A DNA stretch of 64,000 bases, from assembly GCF_019278565.1 (NCBI RefSeq), contig NZ_CP058988.1:4464001-4528000 (forward strand), written 5' to 3'. This document shows positions 34,207 through 44,385 of this stretch, in pieces. A program made the translations under genes and the position numbers. The DNA comes from Cellulophaga sp. HaHa_2_95. GTDB taxonomy: Bacteria > Bacteroidota > Bacteroidia > Flavobacteriales > Flavobacteriaceae. The notes under the pieces are model-generated. The model made no database searches, was not told the origin of the DNA, and saw nothing but the letters and a program-made list of their open reading frames with translations. The first letter of the stretch is position 1. Each line of letters begins with the position of its first letter.

Positions 34207-35103
34207 TTACTTCAAAGACTCCCTTAACACTAAATTTAAACAATGTTTAAGGGTAGGGTTTCGGTTGTCTTTTTTCCAAATAAGAGACAGCTCAGCACGT
34301 TGCTTTATTTTTTTTAATTCGATAAATTTCACCCCCATATCAAAACCATATTGCAGTGATGTAGGTACAATAGCAATACCCAAATTATTCTCCACCAATT
34401 TAAAAATGGTTTGTGCATGTACCGATTTGTGAGAAACGCTAGGCGTAAAACCAGCATCTTCACAAATACTCATGACGGTATCAAAATACAAGGCACTATA
34501 ATCCTGTGAAAACAGTATAAACTCTTCATCAGCAAACTGATTCATCTTTTTAAAATTATCCAGATTAATAGGATGCTCTTTGGGAAGCGCGAGAGAAAAA
34601 GTGTCTTGCATAACTGTTTCAATACCTAAACCATCTGGCACTCTTGCCAGTCTTACAAAACCAATATCTAAAGTATCCTTTAAAATGGCATTTACTTGAG
34701 CCGTATTTGAAAGTTCTTCTAGCGTGGTCTTTATCTGCGGGAAACTGTCGCGTAACTTAATCAACAAATCAGGAACTACGGTTTGCATGGCCGACCCTAG
34801 AAATCCAATCCGAATCTCTCCAAAATCGCCATCCGATATCAATTTTAATTGCTTTTTAGTAACTTCTAGATGGTTTACAATAAACTCTACTTCTGCTTTA
34901 AGGTATTCCCCGGCTGGAGTCAGCGTTACTTTTTTCTTATTCCGAACAAACAAGGGAGTTGTTAAAATTTCTTCCATCTGTTTAATTTGCCTACTTAATC
35001 CAGGTTGAGAAATACACAGCTTTTCTGCAGCTTTTCTATAATGTAATTCATCGGCCACTGCCAAGAAATAGTGAAAATGACGCAACTCTAGTTGATAACC
35101 CAT
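34207..35103 (-). CDS. LysR-family transcriptional regulator, divergent to hut operon
   Basis: This 298-residue protein has an N-terminal winged helix (ELRHFHYFLAVADELHYRKAAEKLCISQPGLSRQIKQMEEIL) and a periplasmic-binding-like effector domain (IRIGFLGSAMQTVVPDLLIKLRD, then ALPKEHPINLDNFKK). The ATG at 35103 gives the normal LysR N terminus; longer readings up to 35244 start at non-ATG codons and would overlap hutH. It is divergent from hutH across 85 bp, so it probably controls histidine degradation with histidine, urocanate or a later intermediate as inducer. That is inference from position. Confidence 0.92.
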   Translation of the reverse strand: MGYQLELRHFHYFLAVADELHYRKAAEKLCISQPGLSRQIKQMEEILTTPLFVRNKKKVTLTPAGEYLKAEVEFIVNHLEVTKKQLKLISDGDFGEIRIGFLGSAMQTVVPDLLIKLRDSFPQIKTTLEELSNTAQVNAILKDTLDIGFVRLARVPDGLGIETVMQDTFSLALPKEHPINLDNFKKMNQFADEEFILFSQDYSALYFDTVMSICEDAGFTPSVSHKSVHAQTIFKLVENNLGIAIVPTSLQYGFDMGVKFIELKKIKQRAELSLIWKKDNRNPTLKHCLNLVLRESLK

Positions 35104-35130
35104 AGTTATTGAATAGTGATATATATGATA

Positions 35131-35162
35131 TTGGTAATTATCAAACTTAATCAATAGTTTTA
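35131..35162 (+). promoter_or_regulatory. hutH promoter with candidate LysR site
   Basis: TTGGTAATTATCAA (35131-35144) is a near-palindrome of the T-N11-A type used by LysR regulators. Downstream, TAGTTTTA (35155-35162) is a one-mismatch -7 box, 27 bp before the hutH ATG. An ATTG at 35130-35133 could act as the -33 element with a 21-bp spacer. Confidence 0.4.
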
Positions 35163-35188
35163 TAAGAATGAAATTCTGATTTAAAACT

Positions 35189-36766
35189 ATGACACCAAAA
35201 GAGATTTTTAAACTTGGCGAAGACTGGCTTACTGCAAGCATCACACTTTCTATTGCAAAAGGAGAAACCCCTATTGAACTCTCTACAAATACAAGAGAAA
35301 AAATAAATGCAAGTGCTCAAATAGTAGCCAATATTGTAGCAAAGGGCAAAGCAGTATATGGCATAAATACAGGATTTGGGCCTCTTTGTACCACCAAAAT
35401 CTCTAAAGAAGAAACGAAAATATTACAATCAAATATTCTTAAAAGTCATAGTGTAGGTGTTGGTGAGCCTATTGCTACTGAAATTGCAAAGTTGATGTTG
35501 ATTTTAAAAGCACAGTCTTTAGCTAAAGGGTATTCTGGTATTTCAGAAACTACCTTAGACCGAATCCTTTGGCATATAGACCATGATGCCATTCCTGTTG
35601 TTCCTTCACAAGGATCTGTTGGCGCCTCAGGAGATTTAGCACCCTTATCTCATTTATTCCTACCATTAATTGGTTTAGGAAAAGTAAGCTATAAGGGTAC
35701 GGTTATGGAAACTTCTGTTCTTTTTAAGCAAACGGGTCTGTCTTCCGTAACATTAGGTCCTAAAGAAGGTTTAGCACTTATTAATGGAACACAGTTTATT
35801 GCTGCACATGCGGTTAAGGTGGTTGAGAAGTTACACAGTTGTCTTTCTCAAGCAGATATTATTGGTGCTATGATGATTGAAGGTTTGCAAGGTTCTGTGA
35901 AACCATTTTTTAATGAATTACATGCCTTACGCCCCTATAAAGGAAACATTCACGTGGCAAAACGTATTAAAAGATTATTAAAGGGCTCAGAGATTATGGA
36001 AGATCATATTGATTGTGATCGGGTTCAAGATCCTTATTCTTTACGTTGTATGCCTCAGGTACATGGCGCTTCAAGAAATGCTTGGTTGCATCTAAAAGAA
36101 TTAGTAGAAGTTGAATTAAATTCTGTGACGGATAACCCAATAATTATAGATGACGAATTGACCATTAGCGGTGGTAGTTTTCACGGACAACCTTTGGCTA
36201 TGGCCTTAGATTACGCATGTTTAGCAGCTTCTGAACTAGGGAATATTTCTGATCGAAGAATTTATTTGGCCTTAGAAGGTAATAGTCCTAGTGTGCCTAA
36301 ACTCTTAATGAAAGAAACAGGCATCAATTCTGGTTATATGATTCTACAGTATACCACTGCAGCTTTAGCCAGTGAGAATAAAGGTTTATGTTTCCCTTCT
36401 AGTGCAGATAGCATCCCTACATCATTAGGACAAGAAGATCATGTAAGCATGGGATCTATTGGCGGTAGAAAAGCATTGCAAGTTCTCGAAAATGTTGAGA
36501 AAATATTGGCGATAGAATTATTGACTGCGGCACAAGCTTTTGAATTTAGAAAACCCATGAAATCAGGTGTTTTTCTGGAAGCAATACATACAGCAATTCG
36601 TAAAAAAGTAGCTTTTGCAGATAAGGATCGTGTTTTTTCTGATGATATAGAAAAAGGAATTCAAATGATTAAAGACCAAACCATCATTCACGTTATTGAT
36701 CACATCAGCGAAAAAGAAGGGATTTCCCTAAAAACGAAATTCACGCACAAATTTGAAGTATATTAA
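35189..36766 (+). CDS. hutH: Histidine ammonia-lyase
   Basis: This 525-residue enzyme deaminates L-histidine to urocanate, the first step of the hut pathway. The MIO prosthetic group forms from the Ala-Ser-Gly in VGASGDLAPLSHL, which is intact. Other family signatures are YGINTGFGPLC, RVQDPYSLRCMPQVHGA, SVTDNPII, and the C-terminal QEDHVSMGSIGGRK. Length is normal. It is the first gene of the hutH-hutI-hutU-hutG operon (gaps 41, 1 and 5 bp). A LysR-type regulator is divergent. Confidence 0.97.
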   Translation: MTPKEIFKLGEDWLTASITLSIAKGETPIELSTNTREKINASAQIVANIVAKGKAVYGINTGFGPLCTTKISKEETKILQSNILKSHSVGVGEPIATEIAKLMLILKAQSLAKGYSGISETTLDRILWHIDHDAIPVVPSQGSVGASGDLAPLSHLFLPLIGLGKVSYKGTVMETSVLFKQTGLSSVTLGPKEGLALINGTQFIAAHAVKVVEKLHSCLSQADIIGAMMIEGLQGSVKPFFNELHALRPYKGNIHVAKRIKRLLKGSEIMEDHIDCDRVQDPYSLRCMPQVHGASRNAWLHLKELVEVELNSVTDNPIIIDDELTISGGSFHGQPLAMALDYACLAASELGNISDRRIYLALEGNSPSVPKLLMKETGINSGYMILQYTTAALASENKGLCFPSSADSIPTSLGQEDHVSMGSIGGRKALQVLENVEKILAIELLTAAQAFEFRKPMKSGVFLEAIHTAIRKKVAFADKDRVFSDDIEKGIQMIKDQTIIHVIDHISEKEGISLKTKFTHKFEVY

Positions 36767-36807
36767 AATACCTTTTTATCGCTCTGAAATTTAATAAAAT
36801 ACTATAC

Positions 36808-38067
36808 ATGAAAAAATTGAAACTTATAGGTCCCTTTAAGCAGTTGGTAACCATGACTGACTTACCACTAAAAGGCGCTTTGTCTGATGAGCAGCTTACC
36901 ATCATTGATGATGCAGGAATGCTTATAGAAGATGGGAAAATACTGGCCATAGGATTGTTTAAAAATATGGTGTTAGACGCAGAAAATGCAACAACAGAAA
37001 TTACAACCCTGCAAGGAGATCATGTGTGCCTACCTGGTTTTATAGATGCCCATACACATATTTGTTTTGGTGGTTCTAGAGCTAAAGATTATGCCATGCG
37101 TAATGCAGGCAAGACCTATCTAGAAATTGCTAAAGCCGGCGGTGGCATATGGGACACTGTAACACAAACCCGTAAGGCATCTACCGAAGAATTGATTAAA
37201 AAAACCATCAAAAGAACCAAACAACATTTAAAAAATGGAGTTACCACGCTAGAAGTAAAAAGTGGCTATGGCTTATCTGTTTCCGAAGAATTAAAAATGC
37301 TCCGTGCTATTAAATATACAAATGCACAAACTCCACTAGATCTTATACCTACTTGCTTGGCGGCACATATGAAACCTAAAGATTTCTTGGGACCGAATAC
37401 AGCATATCTAGAAGAAATAAGCAGCGCCCTTTTCCCCATTTTAAAAGAAGAAAATTTAAGCAATAGAATAGATGCTTTTATAGAAGAAAGTGCTTTTTCT
37501 AAAGAAGAGATTAGGCCCTATTTTAAAAAAGCTCAAGAGATGGACTTTGATATTACCGTACACGCAGATCAATTCTCTACAGATGGTAGTGCCGTTGCGG
37601 TAGAATTTGGAGCTATTAGCGCCGATCATTTAGAAGCCTCTACCGATAAAGAAATAGAACTACTTTCGAAAAGCAATGTAATTGCCACGGCACTGCCCGG
37701 AGCTTCTTTAGGTTTAGGATGCGGCTTTACTCCTGCCAGAAAATTATTGGACGCAGGTTGTTCCGTTGCCATTGCTAGTGATCACAATCCTGGTTCGGCT
37801 CCTATGGGCGATTTGCTAACCCAAGCTGCGATTCTTCAAACTTTTGAAAAATTGAGTAATGCCGAAGTATTAGCGGGAATCACTTATCGTGCAGCAGCTG
37901 CCTTAAACCTAACAGACCGAGGGCAAATAAAAGAAGGACTTATGGCCGATTTTGTATTGTTTCATACTAATGATTGCAATGAAATTTTATACAACCAAGG
38001 TTCTTTTAAACCGTGTATGGTTTTTAAGAATGGTGCCTTAATATTCGATAAACACAAAACACATTAA
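36808..38067 (+). CDS. hutI: Imidazolonepropionase
   Basis: This 419-residue amidohydrolase opens imidazolone-5-propionate to formiminoglutamate, step three of histidine degradation. Metal ligands are seen in PGFIDAHTHICFGGSRAKDY, VHADQFSTDGSA and SDHNPGSAPMGDLL, and substrate-binding residues in AAHMKPKDFLG. Signature LPGASLGLGCGFTPARKLLDAG and a late RAAAALNLTDRGQIKEGLMADFVLF close the barrel. It is 41 bp after hutH and 1 bp before hutU. Confidence 0.96.
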   Translation: MKKLKLIGPFKQLVTMTDLPLKGALSDEQLTIIDDAGMLIEDGKILAIGLFKNMVLDAENATTEITTLQGDHVCLPGFIDAHTHICFGGSRAKDYAMRNAGKTYLEIAKAGGGIWDTVTQTRKASTEELIKKTIKRTKQHLKNGVTTLEVKSGYGLSVSEELKMLRAIKYTNAQTPLDLIPTCLAAHMKPKDFLGPNTAYLEEISSALFPILKEENLSNRIDAFIEESAFSKEEIRPYFKKAQEMDFDITVHADQFSTDGSAVAVEFGAISADHLEASTDKEIELLSKSNVIATALPGASLGLGCGFTPARKLLDAGCSVAIASDHNPGSAPMGDLLTQAAILQTFEKLSNAEVLAGITYRAAAALNLTDRGQIKEGLMADFVLFHTNDCNEILYNQGSFKPCMVFKNGALIFDKHKTH

Positions 38068-38068
38068 G

Positions 38069-40069
38069 ATGACATTTAAAGAACAAATTCTTCAAGGCCT
38101 TCCGAATGAATTACCTGCTAAGAAAGAATATAATTTGGCCCTTAGTCACGCTCCAAAAAGAAAAGATATTCTTTCTTCTGAAGAGAAGCAATTAGCCATA
38201 AAAAATGCTTTACGTTATTTTCCAAAAGCTTGGCATGGAGAATTGGCCCAAGAGTTTGCCTTTGAATTGTCTACATACGGAAGAATCTACATGCATAGAT
38301 TCAAACCCGAATATACCATGTATGCTCGACCCATTAATGAATATCCCTATACCTCAACACAAGCTGCAGGAATCATGTTAATGATTCAAAACAATTTAGA
38401 TCCTGCAGTAGCGCAACATCCCGAAGAACTAATTACCTACGGTGGCAATGGCGCGGTTTTTCAAAATTGGGCACAATACATTTTAACCATGCAATATTTG
38501 GCTACCATGAATAATGAACAAACCCTTCATATGTATTCTGGTCACCCGATGGGGCTCTTCCCATCCTCCACAGAAGCACCCAGAGTTGTAGCCACCAATG
38601 GCATGATGATTCCCAATTATTCCAAACCCGATGATTGGGAAAAATACAATGCCTTAGGCGTTACACAATATGGTCAAATGACTGCAGGCTCTTATATGTA
38701 TATTGGACCACAAGGAATTGTTCACGGAACCACCATTACCGTCATGAATGCTTTTAGAAAAGTGCTGAAGGCTGATGAAAATCCGGCTGGGAAAATATTT
38801 TTAACGGCAGGATTAGGCGGCATGAGTGGCGCACAACCAAAAGCAGGAACCATTGCTGGCTGTATTACCATCTGCGCAGAAGTAAATGCTACTGCCGCAA
38901 AAAAGAGACACGAACAAGGCTGGGTAGATGTTCTCGTAACCAATTTGGATGATTTGGTGGACAGGACTAAAAAAGCACAAGAAAAAAAAGAAGTGGTTTC
39001 CATTGCATTTATAGGAAATATTGTTGCTGTTTGGGAACGATTTTATGACGAAAATATATTTATTCATCTAGGATCTGATCAAACTTCATTGCATAATCCT
39101 TGGGCAGGCGGGTATTATCCAGTTGCTATTTCTTTTGAAGAGGCTAACGAACTCATGGTCGTTAATCCTAAGCTTTTTAAAGAAAAAGTTCAAGAATCAT
39201 TGCGAAGACAAATTGATGCTATTAATAAACATACTGCAAAAGGAACCTATTTTTTTGATTACGGCAATGCTTTTCTACTGGAAGCTTCTAGAGCGGGTGC
39301 AGCGGTTATGGCCAAAAACGGAATCGATTTTAAATATCCGTCTTATGTGCAAGATATTTTAGGACCCATGTGTTTTGATTATGGTTTTGGGCCTTTTAGA
39401 TGGGTATGTACCTCTGGTAATCCAACCGATTTACAAAAAACAGATGCCATAGCTCAGCGTATTTTAGAAGACATAAAGAACACCGCTCCTGCGGAAATTC
39501 AACAACAATTACAAGACAATATTACATGGATCAAAGAGGCTAACAGCAATAATCTTGTGGTAGGTTCACAAGCTAGAATTTTATATGCAGATGCGGAGGG
39601 GAGATCAAAAATTGCGGATGCTTTTAATACCGCTATTTCATCGGGAGAAATTTCAGCCCCTATTGTTTTAGGAAGAGACCATCATGATGTGAGTGGTACA
39701 GATTCTCCTTTTAGAGAAACCAGTAATATTTATGACGGTAGCAAATTCACAGCAGATATGGCCATACAGAATGTTATTGGCGATAGTTTCAGAGGTGCTA
39801 CTTGGATTTCTATTCATAATGGCGGTGGTGTTGGTTGGGGCGAAGTTATCAATGGAGGATTCGGAATGGTTATAGACGGCTCAAAGGAGGCTGCTAAACG
39901 CTTAAAAAGTATGCTTTTCTATGATGTTACCAACGGCATTGCCAGAAGAGGTTGGGCTAGAAACACTGAAGCATTGTTTGCCATTCAACGAGAAATGAAT
40001 AGAAATCCTGAATTAAGAGTCACATTGCCTAACTTAGTAGATAATAACCTACTTAAGAATTTATTTTAA
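38069..40069 (+). CDS. hutU: Urocanate hydratase
   Basis: This 666-residue enzyme adds water to urocanate using a tightly bound NAD+ (step two). Family landmarks are ITYGGNGAVFQNWAQY, MYSGHPMGLFPSS, LTAGLGGMSGAQPKA (NAD binding), and FDYGFGPFRWVCTSGNP, which holds the essential Cys region. Bacteroidota members are longer than the 550-residue proteobacterial form, as here. The C terminus carries GRDHHDVSGTDSPFRETSNI and WISIHNGGGVGWGE. It is tightly packed in the operon. Confidence 0.96.
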   Translation: MTFKEQILQGLPNELPAKKEYNLALSHAPKRKDILSSEEKQLAIKNALRYFPKAWHGELAQEFAFELSTYGRIYMHRFKPEYTMYARPINEYPYTSTQAAGIMLMIQNNLDPAVAQHPEELITYGGNGAVFQNWAQYILTMQYLATMNNEQTLHMYSGHPMGLFPSSTEAPRVVATNGMMIPNYSKPDDWEKYNALGVTQYGQMTAGSYMYIGPQGIVHGTTITVMNAFRKVLKADENPAGKIFLTAGLGGMSGAQPKAGTIAGCITICAEVNATAAKKRHEQGWVDVLVTNLDDLVDRTKKAQEKKEVVSIAFIGNIVAVWERFYDENIFIHLGSDQTSLHNPWAGGYYPVAISFEEANELMVVNPKLFKEKVQESLRRQIDAINKHTAKGTYFFDYGNAFLLEASRAGAAVMAKNGIDFKYPSYVQDILGPMCFDYGFGPFRWVCTSGNPTDLQKTDAIAQRILEDIKNTAPAEIQQQLQDNITWIKEANSNNLVVGSQARILYADAEGRSKIADAFNTAISSGEISAPIVLGRDHHDVSGTDSPFRETSNIYDGSKFTADMAIQNVIGDSFRGATWISIHNGGGVGWGEVINGGFGMVIDGSKEAAKRLKSMLFYDVTNGIARRGWARNTEALFAIQREMNRNPELRVTLPNLVDNNLLKNLF

Positions 40070-40074
40070 TATAC

Positions 40075-41028
40075 ATGTTGGCATACAAAAAAACACCCCC
40101 CGAATTATGGTCTGGCAGAACCTCTGAACAAAAACTCTACTTTCACGAAAAAGTACACTGCAGTGCTATTGATGACATAACACGAGCAAAAAATCAAAAA
40201 ACAATTGCCTTATTAGGCTATGCTTGTGATGAAGGTGTAAAAAGAAATCAAGGTAGAATTGGCGCCGTAAATGGACCAGACGCTATTCGTCAGTCTTTAG
40301 GTAAATTTCCAAATCATTTAGCAGATGATATAGAATTATTAGATTGTGGTACGATTCTTTGCCGAGCGGGTAAAATGGAGCAAGCGCAAGAAGATTTATC
40401 TCAAACCATAGCGCAATTACTATCCTTGAATACGTTCCCTGTTGTATTGGGTGGCGGACATGATATTGCTTTCGGGCATTACCAAGGCATAAAAAAATAC
40501 CTAGGAAATAAAAAAATTGGGATTATAAATTTTGACGCACATTTTGATTTAAGGCTGAATACCTCCGGAAATACTTCTGGCACTCCGTTTTATCAGATCG
40601 CTCAAGAATGCCAAAAAGAAGGTGCCGTTTTCAATTATATGTGTTTAGGCATTCGCAGAGATGCAAATGATAAAATAGTATTTGAAACAGCCGATTCTTT
40701 AAACGTAAAATATCTAGAAACGGCACATTTTAATATGCACTATCTAGAGCATGTGCAACTCATCTTAATGCAATTTATCGAAGATGTAGATTATGTCTAT
40801 ACTACCATAGATTTAGACGGATTTTCATCTGCCTATGCTCCAGGAGTAAGCGCACCTTCTCCTATGGGGTTTGCCCCCAATATTGTTTTAGAAAGCCTCA
40901 GAGTAATTATGGATAGTAAAAAACTAATCAGTCTAGATATTGCAGAAATGAACCCTACCTATGATAGCGATGGGCAAACGGCTAAATTAGCCGCTTCACT
41001 AGTGCATTATGTGATGCATCACAAATAA
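40075..41028 (+). CDS. hutG: Formimidoylglutamase
   Basis: This 317-residue arginase/agmatinase-fold enzyme hydrolyses N-formimidoyl-L-glutamate to glutamate and formamide, the final hut step. Mn ligands are visible in GGGHDIAFG, INFDAHFDLR and TIDLDGFSSAYAPGVSAPSP. The gene is 5 bp after hutU and closes the operon. The use of HutG instead of a deiminase plus HutF shows the direct four-step route. Confidence 0.93.
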   Translation: MLAYKKTPPELWSGRTSEQKLYFHEKVHCSAIDDITRAKNQKTIALLGYACDEGVKRNQGRIGAVNGPDAIRQSLGKFPNHLADDIELLDCGTILCRAGKMEQAQEDLSQTIAQLLSLNTFPVVLGGGHDIAFGHYQGIKKYLGNKKIGIINFDAHFDLRLNTSGNTSGTPFYQIAQECQKEGAVFNYMCLGIRRDANDKIVFETADSLNVKYLETAHFNMHYLEHVQLILMQFIEDVDYVYTTIDLDGFSSAYAPGVSAPSPMGFAPNIVLESLRVIMDSKKLISLDIAEMNPTYDSDGQTAKLAASLVHYVMHHK

Positions 41029-41032
41029 CAAC

Positions 41033-42190
<1,158 letters not shown>

Positions 42191-42373
42191 CTTAGAATAT
42201 CTTTTGTTTATCACTATAAAATTACGACATTTTTAAAACAAAAGAAGGCTAATTACCTTCAATTCATAACAGCTTATCACTTTATTGGCTTACGAATCAA
42301 TAATTAATTGAACTGCGTTAATGCATGCAGAGAAGAAAATAGAACTTGCTAAGACAAATTAAAAACAGTAATC

Positions 42374-42685
42374 ATGGAAAAGAGTAGAAATAAAGATGTC
42401 GTACCAACAAAAAAATATAATTCAAATGTAACTGAAGATGATTTACAAGCTTTAGGAAAAAAAGGTCTAAGCATGGATACAGGTGATGATTCGTTATTGC
42501 AAGATCGAGAAGAACGGATTGATTTTTCTGGTGAAGAACTAGATGTCCCAGGAAGACATGAAGTAAACTTAACACCTAATCTAGGCTTAAAAGATGAGGA
42601 AAACAGCCTTTTTGGGCAAGGAGGGGATGATAAAGAGAACCTTGAAGAGTCTAAGGGTAGCACTTTTGATAGATCTGGTAAATAA
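42374..42685 (+). CDS. Small charged, probably disordered protein of unknown function
   Basis: This 103-residue protein is strongly hydrophilic and acidic, with no signal peptide, helix-rich membrane segment or enzymatic motif. Readable parts are TEDDLQALGKKGLSMDTGDDSLLQDREERIDFSGEELDVPGRHEVNLTP and a C-terminal GQGGDDKENLEESKG. The stretch DLQALGKKG near the N terminus looks like a short conserved motif seen in small proteins of Bacteroidota, by memory only. It is likely intrinsically disordered. It is probably real: start codon and composition differ from random sequence, and it is monocistronic. Confidence 0.65.
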   Translation: MEKSRNKDVVPTKKYNSNVTEDDLQALGKKGLSMDTGDDSLLQDREERIDFSGEELDVPGRHEVNLTPNLGLKDEENSLFGQGGDDKENLEESKGSTFDRSGK

Positions 42686-42719
42686 GGATTGAAGTTTAGT
42701 ACATTCTTGAGGATAGGTG

Positions 42720-43301
42720 TTAGTTGGTTTTACAGATTCCAAGTTTAATAACACCTATTCCTTTCTCGTTCAAAAAACGCAAATCAACAAAGAAATAATT
42801 TCCCATCATAAGATTGAAATCAGTAGAGTTATTAGCTGTACGTAGTGTCGATTTTACTTGAGCTCCGTTATCCTTAAAAACATAAATTGTTAGGTGTTTT
42901 TGCTGGTATATTCTCATCCTAAAGGTAATTTCATTAATAGGAAGGCCCGAAATGATATACTTGTATTCACTGCCGCGATAGTTGAAAGTTGTTTTTAATT
43001 GAGATGAAAACTTAGACACATTTTTATTCTTATGATATTTTCCTTTGAAATCAAAAGGCTCTATACTAAGATAGATTTCATCGTTGTAAGAACTTAACTC
43101 CCTATCATACAAATCTACCTCAACATTTTCTCGAAACATGAACCCTTCAACATTTACTTGATCAAAATCTATAGTAAATGATTCTTGATTCTTTAAAAAA
43201 TGGGTGAGTTTACGTGCTGTATTTCTCTTTTCTGCTTTAGAAAAAAGCTTATAGATTATAAATACGACTACAATTAATACTGATATTATTAGTTTCTCCA
43301 T
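42720..43301 (-). CDS. Membrane-anchored protein of unknown function
   Basis: This 193-residue protein has one N-terminal transmembrane helix (KLIISVLIVVVFIIYKLF) and then a soluble region rich in beta-strand-like stretches (DEIYLSIEPFDFKGKYH, EITFRMRIYQQKHLTIYVFKDNG, NYFFVDLRFLNEKGIGVIKLGICK). The ATG at 43301 is preferred over the GTG two codons upstream. No family recognised. It shows no link with its neighbours beyond the shared strand. Confidence 0.65.
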   Translation of the reverse strand: MEKLIISVLIVVVFIIYKLFSKAEKRNTARKLTHFLKNQESFTIDFDQVNVEGFMFRENVEVDLYDRELSSYNDEIYLSIEPFDFKGKYHKNKNVSKFSSQLKTTFNYRGSEYKYIISGLPINEITFRMRIYQQKHLTIYVFKDNGAQVKSTLRTANNSTDFNLMMGNYFFVDLRFLNEKGIGVIKLGICKTN

Positions 43302-43521
43302 GGCCACTCAGTGTTGTCTCGTTAATTTAAAGATATCTTAAAAAATTAATTTCGCAGACTATTTTCACAATAACTCAAGACTATAATATGGAGAATTTAA
43401 CTCCCTGCATTGTAAAGCCCCCGACTTAGTGCAGCAAGACAAATTAAAAAAGCTACATTCTACTCAAAATATGAAAATAGTCCGGGCACGAGTTTGATCC
43501 CCTCAGGAAATTAGGATACCA

Positions 43522-43989
43522 TCACTTAGAAGTTAAATTAGTAATAACATCATAAAGTGCATTCCAAACAAAAATTATTGCCGGGGCAGTAAAAACTATT
43601 CCAAACAAACCAAATAAAAGTGTTAAGCCCCACATATCTAAGAAAAAGCTAGCAATCCGAGCTTCGTTACTTCTTCCTGTAATATAGCGTACTTCAACTT
43701 CGTCTCCTATTCTATCTGTAGTAAAAGAACTTGAACTAGAAGAGCGAATATAAATATTTGCCCCTCTGTTATCAACGAACAACACTTGAGTGTACTTGGT
43801 ATCAGAAGAACTATCACTAGTATTTGTATTATAGGCTACTTCAAACCCGCTAATGTATCCTGTTGTAAGTTCAGAGTTTTGAATAAAATTTACCGTTTCA
43901 ATAGTACGACTTATAGCAAAATAAAGAAATGTACTACCGGCAAGTAAAATTAAGCAGAATACACTGGTAGCTACTACGTCTCCTTTCAT
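43522..43989 (-). CDS. DUF3592-type membrane protein
   Basis: This 155-residue protein has a transmembrane helix at each end (ATSVFCLILLAGSTFLYFAI and LTLLFGLFGIVFTAPAIIFVW) around an extracytoplasmic beta-rich part. That part reads TGYISGFEVAYNTNTSDSSSDTKYTQVLFVDNRGANIYI...IGDEVEVRYI. The order helix, GDxVxVxY-like strand, helix is that of DUF3592 proteins. The serine-rich middle is low-complexity. Function unknown. Confidence 0.7.
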   Translation of the reverse strand: MKGDVVATSVFCLILLAGSTFLYFAISRTIETVNFIQNSELTTGYISGFEVAYNTNTSDSSSDTKYTQVLFVDNRGANIYIRSSSSSSFTTDRIGDEVEVRYITGRSNEARIASFFLDMWGLTLLFGLFGIVFTAPAIIFVWNALYDVITNLTSK

Positions 43990-44385
43990 TTAAAATTAAA
44001 TTTATTATTCCTGATTAAGCAAAGCTTTTTTGTGAAATACTACTTTGAACAAGTGCGCACAGCAAAACTATTTGCTCCATACAAAATTATGCAGCCAGCT
44101 AAAAATAACATAATTCCACATACTTTCTATACCTTATTAGACTTTTACCTTAGAAAGCTAGTGAATTTTCTACGAAACTTAGGTCGCCCTCAAGTAAGGA
44201 GAGTAAAATATGAGAAACCTTAAGGAGTAGAAACAAAAAAAGCCTCCCAAATAGGAAAGCCTTTCATCGGTTTCATATTCTTTTCACAAAGAATAATTTA
44301 CCACAACTTGTGCTTTTTACAAAGCACAACACAACTCTGCAAATATAGAAAAGGTTTTCTAGATATTACAACTTGTTTGTCTTTT
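43990..44385. other. Intergenic region with two hairpins, no supported gene
   Basis: I find no convincing gene here. The sequence holds a candidate terminator (44235-44261, listed separately) and a perfect 9-bp hairpin TTGTGCTTT-TTAC-AAAGCACAA at 44308-44329 without a T-run. A 63-codon plus-strand frame at 44032-44223 lacks recognisable features and is not called. Confidence 0.6.
44235..44261 (-). terminator. Candidate terminator downstream of the NADH dehydrogenase gene
   Basis: On the minus strand GCTTTCC pairs with GGGAGGC (two G-U pairs) and is followed by seven T. It lies about 120 bp past the stop codon, leaving a fairly long 3' untranslated stretch. Confidence 0.45.

Noticed and set aside
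35104..35244. N-terminal extension of the LysR protein by 47 residues
   Set aside because: It uses a non-ATG start inside hutH, and the normal family N terminus begins at 35103.
43470..43505. Possible tRNA 3' fragment (TCCGGGCACGAGTTTGATCC)
   Set aside because: The T-loop GTTCGA is not kept and no acceptor or anticodon arm can be folded, so it is not called as a tRNA remnant or attachment site.
44032..44223. Plus-strand open frame of 63 codons
   Set aside because: No recognisable domain or signal, and no upstream promoter box; treated as non-coding.
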